Positions 1 to 12,234 of a stretch of DNA of 64,000 nucleotides are shown piece after piece. A program made the position numbers and the translations under genes. Source of the stretch: Aureobasidium sp. EXF-3400 (Eukaryota > Ascomycota > Dothideomycetes > Dothideales > Saccotheciaceae); NCBI GenBank assembly GCA_024195585.1, contig SWBL01000173.1:1-64000 (forward strand), in the 5' to 3' direction. Below the pieces are notes generated by a model. The model had not been told where the DNA came from. It saw nothing but the letters and a program-made list of their open reading frames with translations, and searched no databases. The stretch's first letter is position 1. Each line of letters begins with the position of its first letter.

Positions 1-97
1 TCGAACCCGGGACCACTCGCAACATAGACTTAGAGTTTTCAAGGACGCTGTTAGGCGACCTCCCTAAGCGAGTATCATACCGCTAGACCACGAGACC
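1..97 (-). tRNA. tRNA-Pro (AGG), intron-containing, cut by window start
   Basis: Read on the minus strand, the gene begins GGTCTCG at 97, followed by a D arm with the A box and an anticodon arm with stem CTCGC and anticodon AGG (complement of 63-65). A 40 nt intron (about 22-61) lies one base 3' of the anticodon, the standard position for nuclear tRNA introns. The 3' exon resumes with GCGAG and a T arm with GGTTCGA. The acceptor 3' strand lies beyond base 1, so the gene is partial. It decodes CCU (and by inosine CCC) proline codons. Confidence 0.9.
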
Positions 98-508
98 TGT
101 CAACGAACGATGATTGGCTGATGAGAAGTGCTCGGGTAATAAGGTACAAGTACTTCGTAATTGCATCAGAAACGACAAATTGTGTATACCATATCAAACG
201 AGTAGGAATTATTCGTTGTCGGAGGCTTGCAAAATTCTGTGTGGGGATGAAAATTCGGCTATGATATCTGACGGGATCGTCCGAAGATCGTGAGATAGAT
301 ACACGCCAAAGACACAGTAACATGAAAGTTCTCATTCATGCGTGGCTGCTTTGACTACCATGAGGATGAAGCGATATGACGATAAAGACATGTTTCTGTG
401 AAGCATACGTCTATTATGGAAAGCCAGCCAATAGAATCTAACAAAAGGAGGGTATATACAAGAAACAAGACAATCATCCATCATGAAAAAGAAACAATAA
501 CCATACGT
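98..508. other. Intergenic, tRNA-Pro to receptor gene
   Basis: No convincing coding signal. It holds the 5' flank of the tRNA gene and the 3' flank of the receptor gene. Nothing else is recognised. Confidence 0.5.
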
Positions 509-1982
509 CTACTTTCTGTCCACCAAGTTAGGTAACTTAACCATCTTGGCAAGTCCCCTCATGACATTGACAGGCGACTCCGATCTTTCGCTATCCCTTA
601 GACTATCCACGTCTTCAGAGGTTCTGGCCTCGTATGTGGAAATCTGCACTTTGTGTGTCGGTTTTCTAGGGTCCAAGCCCTCTACACCCATGATTCGATC
701 AATTGAACTGGTAGGCGAGTGTGTGCGTGCTGGCTCTCTGAGGTGATTCTTCTTTCTCGGGCTTGTGGAGATGGTACGCATGGAGTATGCATCATCGTCG
801 TCACTAACGCGTGTGGTGCTGGAGATGGTGGATACCCTATCACCAGTGACTGTAACAGTACGGGTTTGTGTGATGCCATTGAGACGGGAGAGATCGTAGC
901 TGTCGAGACCGCTGCTTGTGCTCTTGTTTTCAGAAGCCGAGTTGGACTGGACCAGGCTTCGACGAGTGAGTGTGTAGAGGAGGCAGTCTACCATTCCAGA
1001 ACAGGCAAGTAGAGCTCCGGAGGCAATTTGGTAGCTTTGATGGACGGTGTATGTGTGATGTGCCATACTCCACATTCGTCCAGCTGAAAGAGGCAGCGTG
1101 AGAATGATGTAGGCGAGAGGGAACATCAGCATCAAACGCGCTGCTCTGTCGACCTTGGCATGTGTGGTCGAGTGTGAAGACGGGAGTATGGTAGTCAATG
1201 TGTTCTTGAGGTGGAGGAAGATCAGGATATAGATGATCACAGTTCCAAATTGAACCAAAAATATCCAGACATAGTGGAAGGCCAGACGTTCTGTCTGAAA
1301 CTCAGGAGCAGCCCAGCACCATGCGCCTGCTCGTACGTAGTAGTGGTTTCCATGCAGTATAGGTCCCATGGCAGACAAGAAAAGTGCAAAGAACCATCCA
1401 GCAGCCAGAGCAGAGTAGAAGACGACGTGTCTGAGATGACGGCCCATGACGGCACCATAGAAGGTGTGAAGGGCGATGGCCATGACAAAGTAGCCAGAAG
1501 ATAGATTTCCTAAAGTGGATGGTCAGCATTGTCGGAGGGAATGTTGATGAGAGTGACTGACCTGCATTGAGCAAAAATCCCTGGCTAGTGCACTTTACTG
1601 AAGGTGCGACGATTCCATCGGTGTACACCCAATGATAGCTGAACATGAATGCCACACCTTGCAACAGGTCCGCACACAAGAGGTTGATGATCAGAGCAAC
1701 ATACTGGTTGTACCCAACGAATGTCTTGTAGTGAGCGCGCCATGTTAGGAACCTGTAGATGATGAAGAGTAGCATGCCAATGGCTGAGGCAGCTGACAAG
1801 AGGCCTATTGTTCCTGGTACCAGCATTCCCTTCTTGAGATCGGATGGTAAAGGCGACATGGACTCCGGGAAGGGAAAGTACTTGTCCGGTATTGAAGAGC
1901 TTCCCATCGTCGTCGACGGCGGTGCAGCTCCAATAACTGTAGCCATAGATGTGGTTGGTGGTGAGTACGACTGTACTCGCAC
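509..1982 (-). CDS. Seven-transmembrane G-protein-coupled receptor, Git3/cAMP-receptor-like
   Basis: Two exons (1562-1982 and 509-1509; 52 nt intron) give 473 aa. Seven hydrophobic helices are visible at about 54-78, 93-117, 135-160, 174-196, 225-249, 275-298 and 308-332. A Cys near 131 before helix 3 and a Cys in the second extracellular loop (AGAWCWAA) could form the usual disulphide. The segment around helix 6, with LPLSAGRMWSM, resembles the C-terminal domain of fungal glucose-sensing Git3/Gpr1 receptors, but the third cytoplasmic loop is short (about 25 aa), more like the cAMP-receptor-like class. The last 140 residues are Ser/Thr/Arg rich, as in receptor tails that are phosphorylated. 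It probably acts at the plasma membrane upstream of a heterotrimeric G protein; the ligand cannot be inferred. The start at 1982 is the first in-frame ATG of the exon. Confidence 0.85.
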
Positions 1983-4389
1983 GAGTTGTGGAACGTCCGT
2001 TTATTTGAGCAGTGCTCAATGGTCGGTAGGATCTTCAAGCTTTCCACACCGCAACGCAGACGATAGTCCTGCAGAAATGGCAACGGCGAGGTAGTCGGAT
2101 CGTCAGGGATCGATGCAGCTCCAGAGGTGGAGAGACTGGTTAGAATAAGAAGAGTGCCGAATGCAAAGTGATATTCCGGGAGACTGGTTCAGATCAGAGG
2201 TTGAGGAAAGATGAATCGACATAGATTGGATCAGATGACGGCCAAGTGGATATATGAAGGGGCAAAGAGCAAAACCAGGACACGGGGTACATGTGGTGGT
2301 CTAGTTGATGGTATGCCTACGCTAGAGACCTCATGGCCCGCCCATCCACCTTTCTGCAAGTACGGGTAGATAGCGCATGGCGACTCGAATTCAGACACAT
2401 GTACACGGGATGTCGGGTCATGGCTTGCCAATAATCCAAGTCCTCACGACGTGTGAATGGATGGCGCGTTGCCAGAACTCCTGTCAAAAAGGTTATCAGG
2501 GGCGTTCTGGCCCTGGATTTTAGCCATGTGTCTCCACAACCCGCTCCTGCACGTCAACCGTCAACTTGCAGCATGACTTGCGTCTTTGGCGTGAGCTCGC
2601 GTGCGAGATGGCGTATTCTGTTCGTGACTCGTCCGAATGCAAATCAAGGGCCTCTTGATGTATTTTCCTGATACTGCGAAGCTTGCTGGTAGGACTGGCA
2701 AACTCCCAGATCAAAGACATTCTGTCGCGGATATATCGTGCAGGAGACACACTGGTGATTACCACGATCCCGGACGATCATGCAAGAAGCCTAAAGCGAA
2801 TCTTCGAAGGAAAGAGTAACACAGAATTGACAGTGATTTTGGAGGAATCCGCAGCTGCCACAATAAATACATGTCAATCGCGCTTGAGTGGACTCATCTT
2901 TCCGTCTTGCTTATCTACGGGAAAGCTTCCAGATTTTGACAGTTGCCTTGATCTCCGGACGGCAGAGAGAGAATATCCAAGAGGCGAAGAAGTTCTTTTC
3001 ACCAGACTCGCGCTTGTGGTGGTGTGGCTCTCTAATGGCCCATCATAGCGCATCCTGCAGCATGCAGGGGATGACTTTGGGTCGAATTCAAAAAGTGAGA
3101 AAGGCAGGCAGCGCGCCAAGACACTGCTAGTTTCGACAAGCGCGACGGTCCGTTGCCGACCGGACCGTGGACGGATTAAAAGCAACTCCTTTTTCTTCGA
3201 TCTGGGATAAACGATACGACCATTGAGAATACTTGCTGTCGACATGAGCATCTGAAAGTACATATTCCATGGTTCTTACTCGCAGGGTCTGCACAGGTAC
3301 ATGGTGAACCGGTCAGTGGTAAAACGTGTATATACAGCACAGACGAAGAGAGAACTGCCGGCGAATAGCCAAGTTTGAGGTACGAACTAGAACTGCTGGT
3401 TTCGGGTGAGTGCGTTCAGTGGAATGCAGGACATGATTGTTTGGAAGTGCATACCATGTGGCGCATATTAAATCACGGATTCTTTCGGTGGAACAAACTT
3501 ATGGTTGTTTATGCCACGAGGGTACGCGAGATTGTGCGTCTGATTACTATAACCCTGGTCCCTGGACTAGACTGATCCAGGATCCAGGATTAGAAAGTCG
3601 TAATGAAACTGACGACAGCATCAGTACAACAAATAGAGGGGAGAGTGACAAGACCACCATTGACGTGTGGAGTGTCGTTTAGATGCTCAACTAGAGATGA
3701 CCAAAGCCTCTTCTCCAAAGGTGGAGAACATGAACGTCCCGCTGTAAAAAGGCACAATGATGACCAGACCGGAGCTGCATCCAGAGTGATTGTTTCTCGA
3801 TGGATCATACTAACTTCCGGATCTCTTGTGCATGTCTACAGCTACACAAGCTGCGTACACTCGCACACGAGGGAGAACCGCCTATAGAAATACTTGACCC
3901 ATTCTACTGCTGTCGTTAGATAACTTCTCCGCCTGGCTGGTCTTGTACTTTCGTTGGCATCATACTGACGAGATCAGCCGAGCAATACGCATTATGGGCT
4001 TGTGGATCTGGCTCCCTGCTTCAACCGGTGGGCCATGAAGGATACCAGGACCCTGCATAGGCTGTCTTATGAATAAGATAGTGGTCAAGGTAACATGTTA
4101 TGACAAACCTCCCCTATGGATGGTCAGTCTCTGGGAGGAAGTATGGATTTCTGTAGCTACGATGTAACAGGTTTCAGCACATGAGGGATAGAAGTCAATA
4201 TAGAGAAGGCGGTAGGACAAAGCATTGAGATTGTTGATGTTGCCCACACGTCCTCCGGAATCGATCACATATTCTCTATATGACCCCCACCAGGCCGAGC
4301 AATGCAAGAGAAGAGAAGAGAGAGCCTGCTCATAAAGACTCGAGGGGGAAACGCCAGCCATCTCGGTCATGAATATCGCTCCAGATTGC
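1983..4389. other. 2.4 kb gene-poor intergenic region
   Basis: Only short overlapping open frames without recognisable domains or codon bias occur here, the longest plus-strand one being 2683-3048. The right part must contain the 3' flank of the RING gene and the left part the receptor promoter. I see no RNA gene or repeat family. Confidence 0.5.
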
Positions 4390-6883
4390 TCATCTTGTAC
4401 GGTCAGGATCAACGCTCCCTTGTTCTAGGTCAGTAATTGGTTCGTTCGCAATAGGATCGTAGTTGTGAGTGTTGACTGCTTGCTCTTGCACGTCGTCGAT
4501 GTCCAGCGATTCATCGTGCGAGTGAGCGAGGAGCGGTTGAGCCGACGAGGATGAGTATGAGGAAGCGCCACCACGACCGAACGAACGCACGACATCAGCC
4601 TTGCAATTGGGACAGGTACGGCGGCGGGTTGTGAGCCATGGGGTACTGGAAGAAGTCAGGTTAGTCCAAGATTTTGAGAGACAAATGAGAGAAAACTTAC
4701 ATGCAATCAACGTGGAATTCGTGGCCGCAAGGTAAGCTCATAACACGGCTCACACCATCCTCAAACTCGTCGATACAGATGGCACAATCACGTTGTCTAC
4801 CACCATATCTTCTGCGCCATTCAGCTAGTCCAGCCTCACGCTTCTCCTGTACTTGATCCAAACTTGGACTTTCAACAGGGCTGGAGTTGGTTACAGGCAC
4901 TCCACTAACAGTACGAGACCTTGGTCTTGACCTTGTTTGAGAGATAGGTCGTGCGCCGGCGTGAAGAAGGGGTGTAGTCTGAGTTGGTGTTCCTGGAGAT
5001 GCTGCAGTGCTTTCTGGAGCATTGGAACTGTTGCTGCTGGGAACAGTATGATAGATTCTGACAGGGAAACGGTCAACAATGGATTTAGGCGCTCTCCATC
5101 TTCTGCGACGGATGCGAGATCGAAGTAGTAGCAAGGCGTAGACAATAGTCAAGGTGACAAGAGGCGACACCACCAAAACCAGTAGGGTATCGAAGAATGG
5201 CGAAGAAGACATAGATGCAGGGGTCAAAGTGACCCACAAACCATCGTGCGACTCGTCGGTATTGTCATGCTTGTCAGTAGCCTTGACGACAGGCTTACTG
5301 TTGACTTGTGATACAACGTGTGGTGATTTGTCGTTGTCAGGCTTTGTGGTCTTCTCATCATTTGAGCCAACGAGACGGCCCATCCATGACTTTGGCTTGT
5401 CATGAATTGACTTCTTAGAATCCGCTTTGCTCTTCTCGGACTTCTTTGGTACTTTGAGATTGATCGGTTTCTCCCCAGCCTGGTGATATTCTCCACTTCC
5501 AGGAGTTATGCTACCACCCTTAGGTCCTGCATGAGGTGCAGCAGAATTCTGTTCAATCGACTTGGGTAACTTGCTCGAAGCCGTCTCAGCGGCGTTGAAC
5601 TGTGGATCAAGCAAGTCTGGATCTCGCCAATCGTGTATACCGATGACGAACTCGTCACTGCTAGGGCTCTTGGTCTGTTTGACCGATCTGATGGTGCTAG
5701 TAGACTTTGTGTTATACTTCTTCGGTGTTTCGTCTTCGAAGTCCTTCTGAAGGACCCAATCAATCTTACCACTGCTGGGTGGCCTTCTGCTGTCGTGGCG
5801 ATCCTCGTCCGATGACGAAAAGAACGAGCCTAGCCAGCTTGCTGATTCGTCTTCTTCGTCGTCCTTCTGGCGATTGGGAACTGGAGAATGAGTAGGTCTG
5901 GTATTGGTCGAGTCTTGCTTCTTGTTCTTCTCGGTGGGGTTGTCGCTCAAGGGCAAACCTAGACCCAGGCGCGCAGCATCCTGAGCAGACAGACCTTCGC
6001 GGAAGCCTCCTGAAGGGACCAGCTTAGACAGGAGGTGGGCAGTGGTGTGTGAAGTGAAGATAGACGGGATGGTAACGTTGGACACATCGCCCCTGGCGTA
6101 CATGGTCACCAACGGACCTCCACGCATGTCGTCGCCCACAATTAGGGCAACACCTCCTCTTCTTTGTACCCACTTGGCCTTCTCCAGGAAGCCACATCCA
6201 CCTCGAGTCAGCAGCACGACCTTGCCTGCTATTTCTGCCGTCTCTTGCAATGACTGAATGTCTGCATGGCCGGGTTTCTTCGACTTTTGTGAGGATTGCT
6301 TCAGCTGCGTGGAGCTCATGTCGGAAGAGGATGACAGGGGTTGATGAAGGTGGTCATCTGTGCCATCGACCTGGACGTCTGCAGCGTCACTTTCTGTTCG
6401 AGCCTCTGAATCCGACCGCCTCTTGTTCTTGCTACCCTTGCCATCTGGAGTTCCCGAGTTCTTGCTCTTGACGTCTTGAGGAATGGATTCGAAGTTGGGA
6501 GGGGGGTGTTCGCCATCACTCCATCCTGGCACATCACTACAACCGAGTTCTCCTTCTGCTCCAGCAATACCTCCATGACCAGGATTGTCGTCGCCGAAGC
6601 CGGCGCCTATCCAAATCTGACCGCTCAGCCCTCTTCCAGGTAACGGCGGGCCAAAAGCAGCGGGGCGAGCGAGGAAGAATGTCGAGTTGTCGTCAGTCAA
6701 GCTGATGATGGCTGATGGTGGGAACAGTGACGAAGGAGAGTTCCAGCTAAAGTAAGCTCCGAGACGGTTGTTGCGGTCGCGTGCTGCAGACACAGTCCTC
6801 GTCTTGGATGCAGCGACGAAGGACAGAACGATAATGAAGATCAAGCACGAGGATAGCGAGAGGAGCAGTCGTAGAGGCCGCAT
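4390..6883 (-). CDS. PA-TM-RING E3 ubiquitin ligase
   Basis: Exons 4701-6883 and 4390-4645 (55 nt intron) encode 812 aa. Order of domains: signal peptide (about 1-25, LLLSLSSCLIFIIVLSF core), a protease-associated domain at about 205-290 (GKVVLLTRGGCGFLEKAKW; a segment that reads as the usual PA core), a long Ser/Lys/Asp-rich linker, one transmembrane helix at about 560-585 followed by a basic RIRRRR stop-transfer, and a RING-H2 finger at about 700-741 (CAIC...CGHEFHVDC...CPNC). The intron splits the RING between HVDC and ITPWL; without splicing the last zinc ligands are lost, which supports the model. Proteins of this type ubiquitinate membrane cargo in the endosome/Golgi/vacuole system with PA in the lumen and RING in the cytosol. 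The linker is unusually long and low in complexity. Confidence 0.9.
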
Positions 6884-8559
6884 CTTGGCTGTGATACCGA
6901 GTTAAATATACAGGGCGCGTCAGCACAGCAGTTACAATGCGCGTTGATGCTTGTCTCGGGCGCAGGTCATATCATCAAGGCGCTATCGGTTGGTATGCAC
7001 CCGTTGGACCCGGCTGTCGGGCAGCAGTGGCGATGGTAGCGTGCAAAGACGAGGGCGACAAGCTGGAGATGTGAGAAGTGCTTCGCTGTGTCTAACAGAG
7101 TGAAAAGCGTATCAACAGGAGGACGCGTTTGCGAACAACAGAAAGTATTTGAGAATATAAACACTCGTAACCGTTTTCTCTCTGAACACACCGAACCAGG
7201 CCAGACTGAGGGGTGTGACCGTGTATCGAGTACTTTGAGTGCTTTGCCTTTTGCGCGCCGCATGACTGACTTTGGACTGATCACTCATTATCTCAAACTC
7301 TGCCGATAGCCGAATCTGCACGTGATGCCGCGACATTGATCGTCTAGATATTCTCTCTGATGAGCATTTGCTCAAGGGAAGGTGAACACTGACATCAAGG
7401 CATGTTCCAGTCCAACTGCAAGAGCTGAACCCCAGAAGAAACAACGTGATGAACGGTTCAACTGGGTCTCAGAATGAGCCCTGGACGACACGGGTGACAC
7501 GTTCTATGTTGTTCGACTCTTTTACGAAGCCAACTCCGAACATCAGACTCGAGGCTACACAGCAACCTCGAGTCTCGCTCGAATCTTTTATACGAACAAA
7601 GCCTCCTTTATTAGATCGGAGAAAAACTGTTTCTCTGACCATCAATATTGCGAGGCTCTGCTCAACAGATGAATTTGCTTGTGAAGACGCTTTGTTAAAT
7701 GACATCAACGATTTGCCGGTTAACGTGCATCACCCGCTGAGAGGCCCGTGTGTAACCGATGGGAAAGCAATCCGATCTCTGCCATTAAAATTGATCTCTG
7801 GCCAATACTGATATGAACAACGGCTGTCCGGAACAGAAAAAGATATGGATGCCGCATACGCATCCTTGCAACTCGCATCATGCACGACGGGTCGACATTT
7901 GCACGCGGTCAGCGATGATGGGTACAGTACAAGACTCGAAAGACAAAGTCGAGAGGAGGTCACCAAGCAATGCCAAAGAGTGTGGGGTGAGGTGGGGGTG
8001 GAGCTTCTTAGAGCGATCATGGATTTTTTGGTAATCGATTGTGATCCTTGGTATGCGTCAGTGGCATATATTGTCTCAACATTTCGCGTTTGCTCATCTT
8101 GCCCGTCCAAATACCCATGTATCCGTACAAACCATAGGCAGATCTATTCGAGATCGGCACGACGGTGAGGACATGAAGTCTGTGCCGTTTCTCCAACGTG
8201 GTAAGTTCAGTGCTGAGAAGGGACGCGATGGCGCCTGCCGTGTGCGGGCAGGAGCACATCCGTCATGCTTTTCAAACAAATACATCGCAGTCGTTCCTTC
8301 TCCATGTCTTCCTGCCGTATACGCGCCTTCTCGCCTTAAACCTCTCGAGTCCTTCGCGCCCCTCAGCATCTCACATCAACTCACATCCTCTTTACCTGTT
8401 GCACCAGGCTTGCTTTGACACTATCCTGTGCTTGTCCTACATTAGCTTAATTTAGTGCTTCGGTCGCACGACTACCTCCTGCAGCAGCAAACATCCTCAG
8501 ACCATCACCGCTACCGCATCTCTTTTATATCACCTCGACCCTACATCTCATACTCAAAC
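6884..8559. other. 1.7 kb intergenic region, divergent promoters
   Basis: It lies between two divergently transcribed genes (RING ligase leftwards, aquaporin rightwards). An unremarkable plus-strand open frame at 7446-7811 has no recognisable features. The last 300 bases become C/T rich, typical of a fungal promoter/5' leader. Confidence 0.5.
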
Positions 8560-10123
8560 ATGAATCTCGACCGTCCAGGCAGGGGCATCACCCTCCCCTT
8601 CATGAAGTACCGCGAGAGTACTCAGCACGAACACCGTCTCTCTGGCTTTGGTTGGCTCCCTAACAAGGTCCGCAACCAATTCATTGCCGTCGTCGGCGAG
8701 TTTGTCGGAACCTTCCTCTTCCTGTTCTTCGCCTTCAGTGCTACTCAAGTCGCCAACGCTGCTACTGGTAACGCCTCTTCCAGCAACGACGATGGTTCTA
8801 TCACACAGGCCCCCAACACATCGGCCCTCTTGTACATTGCATTGGCTTTTGGCTTCTCCCTAGCTGTCAATGCTTGGGTCTTCTTCCGCATCACTGGCGG
8901 TCTGTTCAACCCGGCAGTGAGTTGACCATTTTTTCTTGCTCGCTTGGAAAAAGCTAATCCCCAACAGGTCACCCTCGCCCTTTGCCTCATCGGTGCGTGC
9001 AAATGGGTCCGTGGTCTGCTCGTCTTCATTGGACAGATTCTCGGTGGCATTGCAGCTGCTGGAATCGTCTCATGTCTCTTCCCCTCGGCCATGAACGTAT
9101 CGACAACCCTCGGAGGTGGCACTTCAATCGTCAGAGGCCTGTTCATCGAAATGTTCCTGACTGCCATGCTCGTCTTCACCATCCTCATGCTGGCTGCTGA
9201 AAAACACAAGGGAACCTTCCTGGCCCCCATCGGCATTGGATTGGCACTCTTCATCGCTGAGCTCACTGGAGTATACTTCACAGGCGGCAGTCTCAATCCT
9301 GCTCGCTCTTTCGGACCCTGTGTCGTTCTGGGCAAATTCCCCGGATATCGTAAGTGCAATCCTCTCGTTGAAGCCAAAAAAGGCAGTTTCCTATTTCGGG
9401 TTCATATTTTCACTTCAACTCATGTTCTATATGAACACATTGCTAACCCCTGCTGCATCAGATTGGTTGTATTGGTTGGGCCCCTTCCTAGGCTCCATCC
9501 TCGCCGTCGGCTTCTACAAATTTATCAAGGCTCTGGAATACGAGACGGCCAACCCTGGACAGGACTTCAACGACAAAGAGGCCGAGGTTTTCCAGGTGGA
9601 TGAGGAGACAGCAAACACAGCAGCAGATGTGGCAAGACCCAACGTGGCAATCGGACGTAGTGAGTACATTGCCGATGGGCGCGGCATCTACCACTCACAA
9701 GATGTCCGTCAAGCTGTAGCTGCTCCTCGTGCCCCTGCAAACTACGGCAACACTGGTTACGGCAACACTCATCCCTCCGGTCCCGCTCCCGCCCTTCCTC
9801 CGATCAAGCAAGTGTCTGGCGAGGGCAGTGCTACCGCACCAGGACGTGGATATGATGGTACCTTGTCTGGAACTACTCATGATGGTAGTGATTCTGACCG
9901 TACTCGTGATAGTCTAAACGTGCCTCGAGATGCCCACCGTGCTCCCGACCACGTTTACGACGAGAAGACACGACGCAGTTCGAGCATCAGCGGTAACCGT
10001 CACCAGGAAAAGAAGCGTCGCAGTTCCAGTCTGAGCGGCAACCACCATGGTGATCGTTACCAGGCCTCGGCCGACGCAGAAAGAGGAGACATTGGAGGCA
10101 GTTACAAGGTTTCGGGACTATGA
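8560..10123 (+). CDS. Aquaporin (MIP family)
   Basis: Three exons (8560-8916, 8968-9349, 9462-10123) encode 466 aa. The ATG at 8560 follows a C/T-rich leader and precedes MNLDRPGRG. Six helices and both NPA boxes are present: NPAVT at 117-121, formed exactly across intron 1, and NPARS at 229-233. The filter arginine is R232. Aligning helix 5 to orthodox aquaporins places Glu (in LFIAELTG) where water channels have His, and Gly (FTGGSLNPAR) where they have Cys or small residues, with a Phe in helix 2. It lacks the Asp after the second box (NPARS rather than NPARD), so it is not a classic glycerol facilitator. The C-terminal tail (about 170 aa) is hydrophilic and has two copies of an RRSSS-[IL]-SGN motif, candidate kinase sites. 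It is a plasma- or vacuolar-membrane channel; the solute is uncertain. Confidence 0.92.
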
Positions 10124-10740
10124 TAAAAGAGCAAGGGAAGATTGATATTTTGACAGCATTACCGCATCGGTGTGGCAGCATGGCGTTGGAAGGTTTATTG
10201 TTTTGGGGCTGGCGTTATACATTAGGAGGCCATGACGGACTTTACTCCAGGACTGTTTTGACAGATCGATACCTACGTATCCTGAGAAACAGAAACAGCT
10301 GTTGATTACTCGTTAAATCTTCCCTCTCTAGTACTTGTGATATCCATGTCTCTTTGCCCTCCCCTATACGTATCGTTTTGTGTTTAACGATCCATGGCGG
10401 AAGGTTCAAGCAAAACAGGGGCGTGATCCTGGGCCTTACTAAATGTCTGTGTATACCTGTACACCTCGCTCTTTGCCAATTCTTCGAGTCCCGCGCTTCT
10501 CTTACAGAGGCTTAGAGGGGCGTCCTCACTATAAAAAGGCACAATGGTTTTTAGATGCAAGATACGTCCCAAGAGAGCCTAGAGTGTGTTCCATTTCCAT
10601 GGACACTATCTATTTCTCAAAAGTATTGTGCATTTGTACAGCTATACCATTACATGCCTGAGACAGAGGAGCTCCGTGCAATAAAAAAAACACCTCTTGC
10701 TTGTTGATGTGAAGCAGAGAGATGTGTTGGAGGAGCAAGC
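10124..10740. other. Intergenic, aquaporin 3' end to tRNA-Glu
   Basis: No gene is supported. An A8 run at 10682-10689 is present. Confidence 0.5.
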
Positions 10741-10755
10741 AAAAACAAAAGAAAA
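10741..10755 (-). terminator. Pol III terminator of tRNA-Glu
   Basis: On the minus strand the tRNA is followed at once by TTTT, then TTTTGTTTTT, the oligo-T stop used by RNA polymerase III. Confidence 0.75.
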
Positions 10756-10757
10756 TG

Positions 10758-10829
10758 TTCCGGTGCGGGGAATCGAACCCCGACCTCCTCGGTGAAAGCG
10801 AGAAATCCTAGCCGTTAGACCACACCGGA
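10758..10829 (-). tRNA. tRNA-Glu (UUC)
   Basis: On the minus strand: acceptor TCCGGTG pairs with CACCGGA, a D arm follows, then an anticodon loop CTTTCAC with anticodon TTC, then a T arm GGGGTTCGATTCCCC. No intron. The discriminator base is A (complement of 10758). All four stems can be paired by eye. Confidence 0.95.
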
Positions 10830-12234
10830 TGTGATTATTGATCAAATTTGCGCAAAAGCAACTATATAGCCTGTGCACATTGTGAGTACAGTGCACTGCA
10901 GCCAGGCAATAATATCATATGGTGTCGGGCGGCGCATGTATGATCTTTTTTATGGCCGAGCAATAACTAACGTAGTTCTAAGAGCTGCTCATATGGTATT
11001 GAAACACTTTGTGAGTAGTTGTCAACAATGGCAGGTCTTCAGCGTGGAACAATTGCGTTTGTACAAGACCTTTTGAAGGAACGCGGTTTAAACATGCAAT
11101 GGGAGAATATCTCAACGACCACAAGTATAGATGGAACAACGCTCACAGGGGTGGTGCGGAAATATAGTCAGAACAGGGAGAGAGGTTATTCTCCGCCATG
11201 CAAGCACCGTGGCGAGTTAAAAGTAGTGTATTGTGTTTCGAGGTCGTGTTCCCGGTATGACCCTGTCCCAAGAACACATTTGGTACGAGGCCCTTCCTAA
11301 CGATATTGATGAGGCCAGCACCGGAAAAAGCCCTAGCACTAGTTGTGCAACTGGTGCAGTGAGTAAGACTATCAAATCTATATCTCAATGGCGTCTAATG
11401 TATGTTTAACAATGTGGTGTGAGGCCATTGATTAAGAAGATGTAGCCGGGTAGATTTCGGCAGTCGCTCGAATCCGCCTCAACACGGCAATCGTGTTTAG
11501 GCGTGAGAGGAAGAGCAGAACAAACAAGTCGATGTCAGATACATGATGCCATGCCATAGCATCCATCTTCAACCTCATTTGGTCCTCTGTCACACAACAG
11601 GTTTGTTCTTTCTGGAGTGTCAGCGAGGAGCATACACCCGTTGAACCACCTAACACAACCATCTTCTGCTGGCGAGGCCTAACATATTGGTAACAAAGCA
11701 CTCTCAACTTCCACACAAAATCACTCAACGGCCAGTCATAGAAGATTGCCAAAAAGACTGATACAGACAGGTAGGTGCTGTGGTCTCAAGGGAGATTAAT
11801 GCTTAACCCATATGGTACAGGACAGTGGCCTGGCAATGGCTACCAACAGGCACTGGTTATGGAATTGATTTGCAGCGGACACTCAAAAGACGACAGGAGA
11901 ATATTGACACTACTGGAAAGATTCAATTAGGCAAACATGTGGCACAAACAGTGGCAGCCCCGCCGGCCTTTTCTACATTCTTCGCGCCCTCGTCGTATCT
12001 GGGATCCAGCCGTTGACTTTCGGTTGGCAACAAATCCCTTGGAAGCAAGCCCCCCCGCTGATTCCATCATCCTAAAGAAACCTCTCAGCTTCCGACGCGT
12101 CGTTCGCCCTTCTATCCACGACCAACTTTTATCAACCCAACACAACCACCGTATAACACGTCAGGACACGCGTACAGGCGGTCGCATTCTCCTAAACAAC
12201 CCAACAACACACGCGAAACTCGACAACACCAAAT
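10830..12234. other. 1.4 kb intergenic region
   Basis: It holds the 5' flank of tRNA-Glu and the promoter and leader of the H2A.Z gene (C/A-rich from about 12100). A minus-strand frame at 11432-11752 has no start context, domain or homology that I recognise, so it is not called. Confidence 0.5.

Noticed and set aside
2683..3048. 121-codon plus-strand frame in the 2.4 kb intergenic region
   Set aside because: No recognisable domain, codon bias or splice partners; overlaps equally long frames on both strands.
7446..7811. 121-codon plus-strand frame upstream of the aquaporin
   Set aside because: No domain or composition signal and an overlapping frame of similar size on the other strand.
11432..11752. 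106-codon minus-strand frame between tRNA-Glu and H2A.Z
   Set aside because: Some helical character but no start context, no splice partner and no family recognised.
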